Below, one piece after another: positions 1-7,183 of a DNA stretch of 27,503 nt (the stretch's first letter is position 1; every line of letters starts with the position of its first letter). A program made the translations under genes and the position numbers. This DNA is from an uncultured Lachnospiraceae bacterium (GTDB lineage: Bacteria > Bacillota > Clostridia > Lachnospirales > Lachnospiraceae), in contig CAJUSS010000032.1 in the NCBI GenBank assembly GCA_910588895.1, forward strand, positions 1 to 27,503, written 5' to 3'. Under the pieces are notes generated by a model. It did not search any database, was not told where the DNA came from, and worked only from the letters and a program-made list of their open reading frames with translations.

Positions 1-2
1 AG

Positions 3-998
3 CTGATCGATGCGGAATATACTTTTGATAATAATAAGGTGCTGTTTTATTTTACCGCGGACGGGCGCATCGATTTCAGGGAGCTGGTAAAGGATCTGGC
101 TGCGGTGTTCAAGACCAGGATCGAGCTGCGGCAGGTAGGTGTCCGGGATGAGACAAAGATATTAGGGGGGATAGGGATATGCGGGAGGGCACTTTGCTGC
201 CATTCCTATCTTTCGGAATTTATCCCTGTATCGATAAAGATGGCTAAGGAGCAGAATCTGTCCCTGAACCCTACAAAGATATCAGGGGTGTGCGGCCGAT
301 TGATGTGCTGCCTGAAGAACGAGGAAGAGACATATCAGGTGTTGAACAGCAAGCTACCGAACGTGGGTGATCTGGTGATCACGGAAGATGGAGCAAAGGG
401 AGAGGTACACAGTGTGAACGTGCTCCGTCAGATGGTGAAGGTATTGATGACCGTGGACGGAGATGAAAAGGAGATCCGGGAATATCCGGTCGGACAGATC
501 AAGTTCAAGCCTAGAAGGAAGAAGGAAAAGCAAAAAGACGGTCAGAAGGATGGCCGCATGGCTGAACAGAGGGACAGCCAGACCGATGACTGCATGGCTG
601 AGCAGAGAGAGGATCAGGCCGATGACCAGAAAGATGAGCATAAAGAAGGCCAGATAGATGGCCTGAGAGATGAAGAGAGAGACAGCCGCAGAGATGAGCA
701 GAGAGGCGGCCGAAGAGAAGGCCGCAGGGATGGCCAGCGAGATGGATCAAGAGGCGGCCGCAGGGACGGCCAGCGAGATGAAGCGAGAGGCGGCCGCAGG
801 GACGAGCAGCGAGATGGACCTAGAGGCGGCCGCAGGGACGAGCAGCGAGATGGATCTAGAGGAAGCTACAAGGATGAGCAGCGAGATGGACCTAGAGGCG
901 GTCGCAGAGACGAACAGCGGGACGGCCATAAAGAGAGAGAGCGATATAGAGGCGGGAGCAGGGACCATGGCCATAAGGGAAGACGAGAGGATCGATGA
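3..998 (+). CDS. ricT: RicT/YaaT-like PSP1-domain protein, 5' end cut by window
   Basis: The frame is open from base 3, so the start lies outside the window and the GTG at 39 is internal. The visible N-terminal part is a PSP1 C-terminal domain with the family's cysteine clusters (CGRALCC and CGRLMCC). RicT (YaaT) belongs to the RicA-RicF-RicT complex, which carries Fe-S clusters and directs RNase Y to mRNA processing in Bacillus. After about codon 175 the protein becomes a long, very hydrophilic tail rich in Arg, Asp, Gly and Gln with repeated RGGRRDEQRDG-type units. As far as I know, Bacillus RicT has no such long RG-rich tail. The tail is probably disordered and may bind RNA; this is inference. 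The gene overlaps the start of trmN6 by 32 bases, which suggests translational coupling. The family assignment is strong; the complex membership in this organism is inferred. Confidence 0.88.
   Translation: MIDAEYTFDNNKVLFYFTADGRIDFRELVKDLAAVFKTRIELRQVGVRDETKILGGIGICGRALCCHSYLSEFIPVSIKMAKEQNLSLNPTKISGVCGRLMCCLKNEEETYQVLNSKLPNVGDLVITEDGAKGEVHSVNVLRQMVKVLMTVDGDEKEIREYPVGQIKFKPRRKKEKQKDGQKDGRMAEQRDSQTDDCMAEQREDQADDQKDEHKEGQIDGLRDEERDSRRDEQRGGRREGRRDGQRDGSRGGRRDGQRDEARGGRRDEQRDGPRGGRRDEQRDGSRGSYKDEQRDGPRGGRRDEQRDGHKERERYRGGSRDHGHKGRREDR
738..917 (+). repeat. Five tandem 36-bp coding repeats in the ricT tail
   Basis: Five contiguous 36-base units (738-773, 774-809, 810-845, 846-881, 882-917) each encode a 12-residue unit of the type RDGPRGGRRDEQ. 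The fourth unit is the most divergent, with RGSYKDEQ. More degenerate versions extend upstream to about base 540 and slightly downstream. Because 36 is a multiple of three, copy-number changes keep the frame, so the tract could vary in length between strains. The repeats are also stop-free in other frames, which creates long spurious reading frames here. Confidence 0.9.
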
Positions 999-1698
999 CC
1001 TGGAGAGGAACGGGTATCGGATCATCCAGAAAAAGAAGGGCTTCTGCTTTGGGATGGATGCTGTGCTGCTGAGCGGCTTTGCCAGGGCCTTTAAGGGAGA
1101 GCATGTTTTAGATATCGGAACAGGTACAGGGATCATCCCGATCCTCATGGAGGCTAAGACGGAAGGCGAGACCTTTACGGGCCTGGAGGTCCAGGCGGAG
1201 ATCGCGGATATGGCCCGCCGAAGTGTGGATCTGAATGGATTGGGGAAAAAGATAAAGATCATCACAGGTGATATCAGAGGAGCAGGCAGCTTATTTTTGT
1301 CGGCTTCTTTTGATGTGATCACATCGAATCCGCCCTATATGGATCATGACCACGGCTTAGAGAATCCAGACAGGGTAAAAGCTATATCCAGGCACGAGAT
1401 CTTATGTACCTTGGAGGATGTGGTGCGGGAGGCGGGCTGGATGGTGCGTCCGGGAGGTCGTTTTTATCTGGTCCACAGACCCCACAGGCTGATCCAGATC
1501 GTCAATGTGCTGTCAAAGTACAGGCTGGAGCCAAAGCGGATGAAGTTTGTCCATCCGTATGTGGACCGGGAGGCCAATATGGTCCTGATCGAAGCGGTCA
1601 GGGGAGGTAAGCCTATGCTTAAGCTGGAAAAGCCGGTGATCGTCTTTAAAGAGCCGGGTGTCTATACGGATGAGATGAAGGATATATATGGATATTGA
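967..1698 (+). CDS. trmN6: tRNA1(Val) (adenine-37-N6)-methyltransferase family protein
   Basis: This is a SAM-dependent Rossmann methyltransferase of 243 residues, the usual length for the TrmN6/YabB family. It has the SAM-binding motif LDIGTGTG near residues 48-55 and the N6-adenine catalytic motif NPPY at 121-124. The family methylates A37 of tRNA1(Val) in E. coli; the substrate here is inferred. I chose the ATG at 967 because GGAG lies about eight bases upstream and the protein then begins where the family does. The frame is open back to 670, but that stretch is the ricT repeat read in another frame. The gene overlaps ricT by 32 bases and lies in the common Firmicute order ricT-trmN6-rsmI. 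Confidence 0.88.
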   Translation: MAIREDERIDDLERNGYRIIQKKKGFCFGMDAVLLSGFARAFKGEHVLDIGTGTGIIPILMEAKTEGETFTGLEVQAEIADMARRSVDLNGLGKKIKIITGDIRGAGSLFLSASFDVITSNPPYMDHDHGLENPDRVKAISRHEILCTLEDVVREAGWMVRPGGRFYLVHRPHRLIQIVNVLSKYRLEPKRMKFVHPYVDREANMVLIEAVRGGKPMLKLEKPVIVFKEPGVYTDEMKDIYGY

Positions 1699-1799
1699 AG
1701 GATCAGCAGTCCGGACGTTCGGAAAAGGCATACAGGATATAGGATGGGTCTGCGGATAAAGAGCATGGAAGGACAGGGAAAGGTCCGGGAAGGATAGAG

Positions 1800-2648
1800 A
1801 TGGCAGGGAGATTATATTTATGTGCCACACCGATCGGAAATCTGGAGGATATCACCTTTCGGGTGCTGGATACCTTGAAAAAGGTGGATCTTATCGCTGC
1901 TGAGGATACGCGGCACAGCATCAAGCTTTTGAACCATTTTCAGATCAAGACTCCTATGACCAGCTACCATGAATATAACAAGGTGGATAAAGCAATATAT
2001 CTAGTAGGGCAGATGGAAAAGGGAAAGGACATCGCATTGATCACTGATGCGGGGACACCGGGGATATCCGATCCAGGGGAGGAGCTGGTAAGGCAATGCT
2101 GCAGAGCCGGGATCGAGGTGACCTCCCTTCCAGGGGCTACGGCCTGTATCACGGCTCTCACCATGTCCGGTCTGGAGACCAGACGGTTTTGTTTTGAAGC
2201 CTTCCTTCCATGGGATAAGAAGGAGCGGAAGCGGGTCTTAGAGGAGCTTAAAGATGAGACCAGGACCATCATCCTGTATGAGGCTCCCCATCATCTCCAA
2301 AAGACCCTGGAGGATCTTTTGGAGGTCTTGGGGGACAGACAGGTCACGATCTGCCGGGAATTGACCAAGCAGTATGAAGAAGCGGTCAGGACCACACTTT
2401 TGGAGGCTTTAGGCCGTTTTGCGGAAAAGGATCCAAAAGGCGAGCATGTGATCGTGATCCAGGGCAGGAAGGCAGATGACATCATCCGAGAACAGCAGCA
2501 GCGATGGGATGACGTATCTATAGAGGACCACATGGAACGGTATGCACAGGAAGGGATGGACCGAAAGGAAGCCATGAAGGCGGTGGCAAAGGATAGAGGG
2601 ATCAGTAAAAGAGAGGTATATAGATACCTTTTAGAGAAAGGAGAATGA
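1800..2648 (+). CDS. rsmI: 16S rRNA (cytidine-1402-2'-O)-methyltransferase
   Basis: RsmI 2'-O-methylates C1402 in the decoding centre of 16S rRNA, using SAM. The 282-residue protein has the tetrapyrrole-methylase fold signature: LYLCATPIGNLEDIT at the N-terminus, AAEDTR near residue 36, then SYHEYNK, DAGTPGISDPG and the SLPGATA loop. A short helical C-terminal tail, ending near SKREVYRYLLEKGE, matches the family. The start ATG at 1800 follows a GGAAGG-type site and gives the expected N-terminus. About 100 purine-rich bases separate it from trmN6. The next gene begins three bases after its stop, so the two are probably cotranscribed. Confidence 0.95.
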   Translation: MAGRLYLCATPIGNLEDITFRVLDTLKKVDLIAAEDTRHSIKLLNHFQIKTPMTSYHEYNKVDKAIYLVGQMEKGKDIALITDAGTPGISDPGEELVRQCCRAGIEVTSLPGATACITALTMSGLETRRFCFEAFLPWDKKERKRVLEELKDETRTIILYEAPHHLQKTLEDLLEVLGDRQVTICRELTKQYEEAVRTTLLEALGRFAEKDPKGEHVIVIQGRKADDIIREQQQRWDDVSIEDHMERYAQEGMDRKEAMKAVAKDRGISKREVYRYLLEKGE

Positions 2649-2651
2649 AGG

Positions 2652-4193
2652 ATGAAGACAGTGAGCAGGGATACATGGAAGGAGGGATTGGAGACTTTTC
2701 GGGAAAAGACGGAGGCCTTTTACGCAGGTGAGCTCGATAAGAACGCCTATAAGGGATTTTCCGGAAAATACGGGAGCTATGCCCAGAGAGGAGGAAAGGC
2801 CAGCATGCTCCGTCTGCGGATGACAGGCGGGATCATGACAAAGGATAAGCTGCATTTTATCGCAGATGCTATCCAGGGATATTCTGTAAAGCGGATCCAC
2901 GTCACCACCTGCCAGACCGTACAGTTCCATGACCTGCAGCCTATGGCGATCTATGAGATCATGGAAAAAGCCTTAGATCATGGGATCGTGACCATGGGTG
3001 GAGGAGGCGACTATCCGCGGAACGTTATGATGTCCCCTCTTTCAGGTGTGGACGGAGGCTATCTTGACGTAGCTCCCTATGCAGAGGCGGCCGGAAGGTA
3101 TCTGCTGAATTTTATCGAGATGGAAAAGATGCCTAGAAAGCTGAAGGTATGCTTTTCGGACAGTCCGGAAAATGTCCCTCACGCCACTTACCGGGATCTG
3201 GGATTTGTGGCACGTCCCGACGGAAAGTTCGATGTATACAGTGCAGGCGGACTGGGCGCGAACCCCAGGTTCGGACTGATAGTAGGCGAAGGGGTAGAGC
3301 CGGAAAAGATCCTCTACTATATCCGTGCTATGTGGCAGACCTTCAGAGCCTACGGGAATTATGAGAACCGGGCAAAGGCCAGGACCCGCTATATGCAGCA
3401 GACCCTGGGAGAAGAAGGGTATGTGGAGAAGTTCAAGGAGGAGCTTGAAAAGGTATATGCCTCCGGCGAAGATCTGGATCTTTCGGTCGAGGAGAGGCCG
3501 GTCACAAAGACAGGAGACGGGACAACGGCAGAGGGATGGGGCATCATCCCGCAGGTGCAGGAGGGATTATACGCCGTCCATTATCATCCTATCGGAGGGA
3601 TCGTAAAGCCTTCCCTGTTCCGTGAGCTCTATGATACGATCAAGGATATGGAGCAGGTGGAGCTGCGCTTATCACCAGATGAGTCGATCTATGTCATCAA
3701 CCTGACCGGTAAAGAGGCCAAACAGGTCCGGGCAGTCTTAGAGGATGGGGCAAAGACCCTCTTTGAGACTTCTGTGGCCTGCATTGGTGCAGGGATCTGT
3801 CAGGTGGGCGTCAGGGATTCACAGAAGCTTTTGCGGGAGACCATTGAGGCGGTCAGAGGGGCAGGACTGGCAGACGGAGCCCTTCCTCAGATCCATATCT
3901 CCGGGTGTCCTTCCTCCTGTGGCACCCATCAGACCGGGTCCATAGGATTTCGGGGCGGTGTGAAGATGATCGAAAAGAAAGCGATCCCGGCTTTTACCGT
4001 ATCGGTCAACGGATGCGACCTTCAGGGTGAGGAGCAGATGGGACGGGAGATCGGTGTGATGTTGGAAAAGGATATCCCGGCATTTTTAGTGGAGCTGGGA
4101 AAGACTGTCTCTGCTTCCGGATCGAGCTATGAGGCCTGGGTAAAGGAGAACGAGAAGGAGCTTGAGACGATAGCAGGCAGATATCTGGCGTAG
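2652..4193 (+). CDS. Siroheme-[4Fe-4S] nitrite/sulfite reductase family protein
   Basis: This 513-residue protein has the two-repeat layout of ferredoxin-like nitrite/sulfite reductases. An N-terminal half-domain (about residues 46-100) is followed by a siroheme/4Fe-4S region, and a second copy begins near residue 300. The cluster ligands are visible as C377-X5-C383 and C419-X3-C423, inside TSVACIGAGICQVG and HISGCPSSCG. Members reduce nitrite to ammonia or sulfite to sulfide with six electrons, usually from ferredoxin. The substrate cannot be decided from sequence alone. No flavoprotein partner, siroheme synthesis gene or nitrite transporter is present nearby. The start follows rsmI by three bases, with GGAG in the rsmI tail as ribosome site. 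The transcript probably ends at the hairpin at 4311-4354. Confidence 0.88.
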   Translation: MKTVSRDTWKEGLETFREKTEAFYAGELDKNAYKGFSGKYGSYAQRGGKASMLRLRMTGGIMTKDKLHFIADAIQGYSVKRIHVTTCQTVQFHDLQPMAIYEIMEKALDHGIVTMGGGGDYPRNVMMSPLSGVDGGYLDVAPYAEAAGRYLLNFIEMEKMPRKLKVCFSDSPENVPHATYRDLGFVARPDGKFDVYSAGGLGANPRFGLIVGEGVEPEKILYYIRAMWQTFRAYGNYENRAKARTRYMQQTLGEEGYVEKFKEELEKVYASGEDLDLSVEERPVTKTGDGTTAEGWGIIPQVQEGLYAVHYHPIGGIVKPSLFRELYDTIKDMEQVELRLSPDESIYVINLTGKEAKQVRAVLEDGAKTLFETSVACIGAGICQVGVRDSQKLLRETIEAVRGAGLADGALPQIHISGCPSSCGTHQTGSIGFRGGVKMIEKKAIPAFTVSVNGCDLQGEEQMGREIGVMLEKDIPAFLVELGKTVSASGSSYEAWVKENEKELETIAGRYLA

Positions 4194-4310
4194 GGAGACA
4201 GACAGGCAGACGGGGATATAGCCGGATCTGATCTGGAGAAGACCAAAGAAAGGTCGGCCAGGTAAGAGAGGACTTATTTATAGAAAGGACCGATATTAAA
4301 GAAGAAAAGG

Positions 4311-4354
4311 AAAAAGCCGTTCAAGCAGGTATGCCTGCCTGCAACGGCTTTTTT
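4311..4354. terminator. Bidirectional intrinsic terminator
   Basis: The arms AAAAAGCCGTT (4311-4321) and AACGGCTTTTT pair perfectly, and a second GC-rich stem sits inside them (GCAGG with CCTGC). The outer stem has A on one side and T on the other, so it gives a U-run in both directions. It lies between the convergent nitrite/sulfite reductase gene and the abrB-type gene and should stop both. Confidence 0.92.
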
Positions 4355-4361
4355 CATGTGG

Positions 4362-4631
4362 TCATTTTTCTTCAACAATGGTCATACCTGCGATCTTTGC
4401 AAGCCGGCGGATCGATTCCTTGGAGACCTTTCGCCCTTCATATTCGATCAGGTCCTCCGTACTCCCGTTAAAGATATCGGCTGTCTCTGCTTTCCGCAGG
4501 ATGATACAGTTATCTTGAACGGAGATCTCCAGGCCATCCTTCACATCCAGATCCAGGCTCCTGCGGAGCTCGATCGGGAGTGTGATCCTTCCCAGTTCGT
4601 CAAGTTTGCGGACAACTCCTGTGGTCTTCAT
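4362..4631 (-). CDS. AbrB/SpoVT-type transition-state regulator
   Basis: This is an 89-residue DNA-binding protein. The N-terminal swapped-hairpin AbrB domain is clear: TTGVVRKLDELGRITLPIEL followed by a short loop with DLDVKDGLEI. The C-terminal half is less conserved, as in Abh and AbrB. AbrB proteins are dimeric or tetrameric global regulators of stationary-phase genes. A GGGGG ribosome site lies seven bases before the ATG. The gene is transcribed away from the fab operon, and both promoters lie in the 194 bases between them, so it could affect fab expression, but nothing shows this directly. A palindrome covers its own -10 region, which would fit autoregulation. Confidence 0.9.
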   Translation of the reverse strand: MKTTGVVRKLDELGRITLPIELRRSLDLDVKDGLEISVQDNCIILRKAETADIFNGSTEDLIEYEGRKVSKESIRRLAKIAGMTIVEEK

Positions 4632-4680
4632 AGTAAAACCCCCTTTTTAGTGATTGGTTGATCATCCCTTCCTGTTCTTA

Positions 4681-4699
4681 TACAATACCATATATTGTA
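4681..4699. promoter_or_regulatory. Palindrome over the abrB-type gene's -10 region
   Basis: TACAATA (4681-4687) and TATTGTA (4693-4699) form a perfect 7-base inverted repeat with a 5-base spacer. It overlaps the predicted -10 element of the - strand promoter. It is a plausible repressor site, possibly for the AbrB-type protein itself, although AbrB sites are poorly defined. Confidence 0.4.
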
Positions 4700-4711
4700 A
4701 GTAAATGTCAA
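4682..4711 (-). promoter_or_regulatory. Sigma-A-like promoter of the abrB-type gene
   Basis: Read on the - strand, a perfect -35 TTGACA (4711-4706) is followed after 18 bases by TATTGT (4687-4682). Transcription would start about 40-45 bases before the ATG. Confidence 0.6.
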
Positions 4712-4748
4712 TCCCTATTGAAATTAATCATCCATTCTAAAAAAAGTA

Positions 4749-4777
4749 TTGACAATGGGAAGATCAGCCATTATCAT
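4749..4777 (+). promoter_or_regulatory. Sigma-A promoter of the fab operon
   Basis: The -35 TTGACA (4749-4754), a 17-base spacer and the -10 TATCAT (4772-4777) form a near-consensus promoter. The start point would fall near 4784, about 40 bases before fabH. No equally good promoter was seen further into the operon. Confidence 0.8.
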
Positions 4778-4778
4778 T

Positions 4779-4812
4779 AGTTTGAAATTCAAAATATTTG
4801 AGTATAAAAATT
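4779..4812. promoter_or_regulatory. Two tandem FabT/FabR-like operator candidates
   Basis: The first site, AGTTTGAAATTCAAAAT (4779-4795), fits the layout A-N-TTTGA-N3-TCAAA recalled for streptococcal FabT boxes. A second, weaker copy, TTTGAGTATAAAA (4797-4809), follows with its centre 16 bases on. Both lie just after the -10 box, where a bound MarR-type repressor would block initiation. No MarR-family gene is present in the window, so the regulator would be encoded elsewhere. Confidence 0.55.
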
Positions 4813-4825
4813 AAAAGGATGGATC

Positions 4826-5788
4826 ATGACAATGAAGATCATAGGAACCGGGTCCTGCTGCGGCGATCATCTGGTGACGAACCAGGACCTGGCACAGATC
4901 GTGGAGACAAGCGATGAGTGGATCAGCAGCCGCACAGGGATAAGGAGCAGGCGCTTGACCACCGGGCTTGGCACATCAGGGATGGCAGCAAAGGCGGCAG
5001 AGCGGGCCTTAAAGGACGGGAACGTGCATCCGGAGGAGCTGGATCTGATCTTATTGGCCACCTCTACACCGGAGAACCATTTCCCCAACGGCGCTTGTGA
5101 GGTACAAGCTGCCATAGGGGCGGTGAACGCGGCCGCATTTGACATCAGCGCTGCCTGTACGGGATTTGTTTTTGCACTGCAGACCGCATATGGCTTTATG
5201 GCCGCAGGGGGCTATAAAAAGATCCTGGTGATCGGAGCGGATGATCTGAGCAAGGTTACGGATTGGACGGACCGAAAGACCTGTATCCTTTTTGGAGACG
5301 GGGCGGGAGCTGTGGTGGTAGAAAAGGAAGAAAAGGGGATGTTCAGCGGGGTCATGAAGGCTGACGGGAGCCGGGGCCAGGTCTTATCCTGCCGGGCCAG
5401 ATCTGGCGGGAATTTCCTCACGGGGAAAAAGCCGGAGATCGGATACATCTATATGGATGGTCAGGAGGTCTTTAAGTTTGCCGTAAAGAAGGTCCCGGAG
5501 TGTGTGGAGCAGCTCTTAAAGGAGCAGGATGTGCAAAAGGAAGATATCCGGTATTACATCCTCCACCAGGCCAACGAGAGGATCATCGATTCGGTGGCTA
5601 AGCGGTTGAAGGAGCCCATAGAAAAATTCCCCATGGATATCCAGGACCACGGAAATACATCGGCGGCCTCGATCCCGATCCTTTTAGATGAGATGAACCG
5701 GGAGGGGAGGCTCACAAGAGGAGATAAGCTGATCTTAGCCGGTTTTGGAGGAGGGCTCACCTGGGGAGCTGCCTTGATGGAGTGGTGA
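4826..5788 (+). CDS. fabH: Beta-ketoacyl-ACP synthase III
   Basis: FabH starts fatty acid synthesis by condensing an acyl-CoA primer with malonyl-ACP. The 320-residue protein has the Cys-His-Asn triad: C111 in DISAACTGF, H247 in YILHQANER and N277 in DHGNTSAAS. The C-terminal GFGGGLTWG loop is typical of the family. The start at 4826 follows AAAAGGA; the ATG two codons later is an alternative. It is the first gene of the operon and sits directly behind the promoter and the tandem FabT-like sites. A MarR regulator gene often precedes fabH in related Firmicute operons, but there is none here. About 139 bases separate it from acpP. Confidence 0.96.
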   Translation: MTMKIIGTGSCCGDHLVTNQDLAQIVETSDEWISSRTGIRSRRLTTGLGTSGMAAKAAERALKDGNVHPEELDLILLATSTPENHFPNGACEVQAAIGAVNAAAFDISAACTGFVFALQTAYGFMAAGGYKKILVIGADDLSKVTDWTDRKTCILFGDGAGAVVVEKEEKGMFSGVMKADGSRGQVLSCRARSGGNFLTGKKPEIGYIYMDGQEVFKFAVKKVPECVEQLLKEQDVQKEDIRYYILHQANERIIDSVAKRLKEPIEKFPMDIQDHGNTSAASIPILLDEMNREGRLTRGDKLILAGFGGGLTWGAALMEW

Positions 5789-5927
5789 GAGGGCTCCTGT
5801 AAAAAAGGTTTCACTTTAACAGCGCCTTTGTGCGCCATGGCCCATGGAGGATCCTGCGATAAAGAAAACGGACAGCTAAGACTGTGGGCATAGAAAAAAT
5901 ATAGAAGAAGAAAAGGAGAAAAAGACC

Positions 5928-6161
5928 ATGTTAGAGAAGATGAAGGAACTGATCGCAGACCAGCTGAGCGTAGAGGCAGAGACCATCACGGAGACATCTA
6001 CTTTTAAGGAGGATCTAGGAGCCGATTCTCTGGATCTTTTTGAGCTGGTGATGGCATTAGAGGATGAGTATAGTGTAGAGATCCCGGCCGAGGACTTGGA
6101 GAAGCTGTCAACGGTAGGGGATGTGATCGGATATTTAAAGGATAAGGGTGTTGAGGAATAA
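5928..6161 (+). CDS. acpP: Acyl carrier protein
   Basis: This is a 77-residue acidic helical protein. The phosphopantetheine attachment serine is S34 in the motif GADSLDLFELVM. It carries the growing acyl chain between all the Fab enzymes encoded downstream. An AAAGGAG-type ribosome site (AAAAGGAGAAAAAGACC) precedes the ATG. The stop codon overlaps the fabK start by one base (TAATG), so the two are probably translationally coupled. No separate promoter was convincing in the gap after fabH. Confidence 0.97.
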   Translation: MLEKMKELIADQLSVEAETITETSTFKEDLGADSLDLFELVMALEDEYSVEIPAEDLEKLSTVGDVIGYLKDKGVEE

Positions 6162-7093
6162 TGCAGGCTATGGAGACGAGAATAACAGAAATGTTGGGGA
6201 TCCGATATCCCATCATCCAGGGCGGTATGGCCTGGGTGGCTGAGCATAACCTGGCGGCCGCCGTGTCCGAGGCAGGAGGCTTAGGTCTGATCGGCGGGGC
6301 CAATGCTCCGGGAGAAGTGGTCCGGGAGGAGATCCGCAAGGCAAAGGAGCTGACGGACAAGCCATTTGGCGTGAACGTGATGCTCTTAAGCCCTCATGCG
6401 GATGATGTGGCAAGAGTAGTGGTGGAGGAAGGCATCAAGGTGGTGACGACCGGAGCCGGAAACCCGGAAAAGTATATGGATATGTGGAAAGAAGCCGGGA
6501 TAAAGGTGATCACGGTAGTGGCTTCGGTGGCTCTGGCGAAAAGGATGGAGAAGTATGGCGCAGATGCGGTAGTGGCCGAGGGAACGGAATCCGGAGGCCA
6601 TATCGGAGAAGCGACCACTATGACCCTGGTCCCTCAGGTGGCGGACGCTGTGTCGATCCCTGTGATCGCGGCAGGCGGGATCGCAGACGGTAGAGGGATC
6701 GCGGCGGCCTTTATGCTGGGCGCGGAAGCGGTCCAGATCGGGACCCGGTTCGTGGTGGCGAAGGAGTCCATCGTCCATGAAAATTATAAGCAGAGGATCA
6801 TCAAGGCAAAGGATATCGATTCTGCGGTGACCGGACGGACCCATGGACATCCGATCCGCTGCCTGCGGAACAAGATGACCAGAGAATACTTAAAGCTGGA
6901 GCAGGAAGGAAAGTCTTTTGAAGAGCTGGAATATCTGACATTAGGATCTCTCAGGAAAGCGGTCCAGGAGGGCGATATCAATGAGGGAACGGTCATGGCC
7001 GGCCAGATCGCGGGGATGATCGATAAAGAGCAGACCTGTAAAGAGATGATCGAGGAGATGGCTGCGCAGGCAGCAGCTCTGCTCAAGAGGTAG
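6161..7093 (+). CDS. fabK: Enoyl-ACP reductase II (FMN-dependent)
   Basis: FabK reduces trans-2-enoyl-ACP to acyl-ACP with NAD(P)H and FMN, and replaces FabI in many Firmicutes. The 310-residue TIM-barrel protein shows the FabK/nitronate monooxygenase features: YPIIQGGMAW near the N-terminus, AEGTESGGHIG with the active-site H147, and the phosphate-binding segment IPVIAAGGIADGRG. Length and position between acpP and fabD fit FabK rather than a nitronate monooxygenase. The first ATG (6161) overlaps the acpP stop and has GAGG four bases upstream. The ATG at 6170 (MET...) would match many homologues and cannot be excluded as the true start. Confidence 0.93.
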   Translation: MQAMETRITEMLGIRYPIIQGGMAWVAEHNLAAAVSEAGGLGLIGGANAPGEVVREEIRKAKELTDKPFGVNVMLLSPHADDVARVVVEEGIKVVTTGAGNPEKYMDMWKEAGIKVITVVASVALAKRMEKYGADAVVAEGTESGGHIGEATTMTLVPQVADAVSIPVIAAGGIADGRGIAAAFMLGAEAVQIGTRFVVAKESIVHENYKQRIIKAKDIDSAVTGRTHGHPIRCLRNKMTREYLKLEQEGKSFEELEYLTLGSLRKAVQEGDINEGTVMAGQIAGMIDKEQTCKEMIEEMAAQAAALLKR

Positions 7094-7183
7094 GACTCCA
7101 GTATAGAGCAAGACAGAGTAAGCGTTCAAGGACATGGTGACATGTCTGCAGATAGTCGTAAAGGATGAGACAAGGAGCTGCGT

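Noticed and set aside
738..917. Possible CRISPR array because of regular 36-base repeats
   Set aside because: The units are contiguous with no spacers, are in frame, and code for a protein tail. No cas genes are present.
670..966. N-terminal extension of the trmN6 frame with Ala/Glu/Ser repeats
   Set aside because: It is the ricT repeat tract read in another frame. The repeat unit is a multiple of three, so alternative frames stay open. The ATG at 967 has a ribosome site and gives the family length.
747..1322. Long - strand frame opposite ricT and trmN6
   Set aside because: It is low-complexity, runs antisense to two recognisable genes, has no ribosome site and has no family features.
5789..5927. 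Separate promoter or regulatory RNA before acpP
   Set aside because: I found no convincing -35/-10 pair or stable hairpin in the 139 bases. A CCATGG-CCATGG palindrome there is short and has no clear role.
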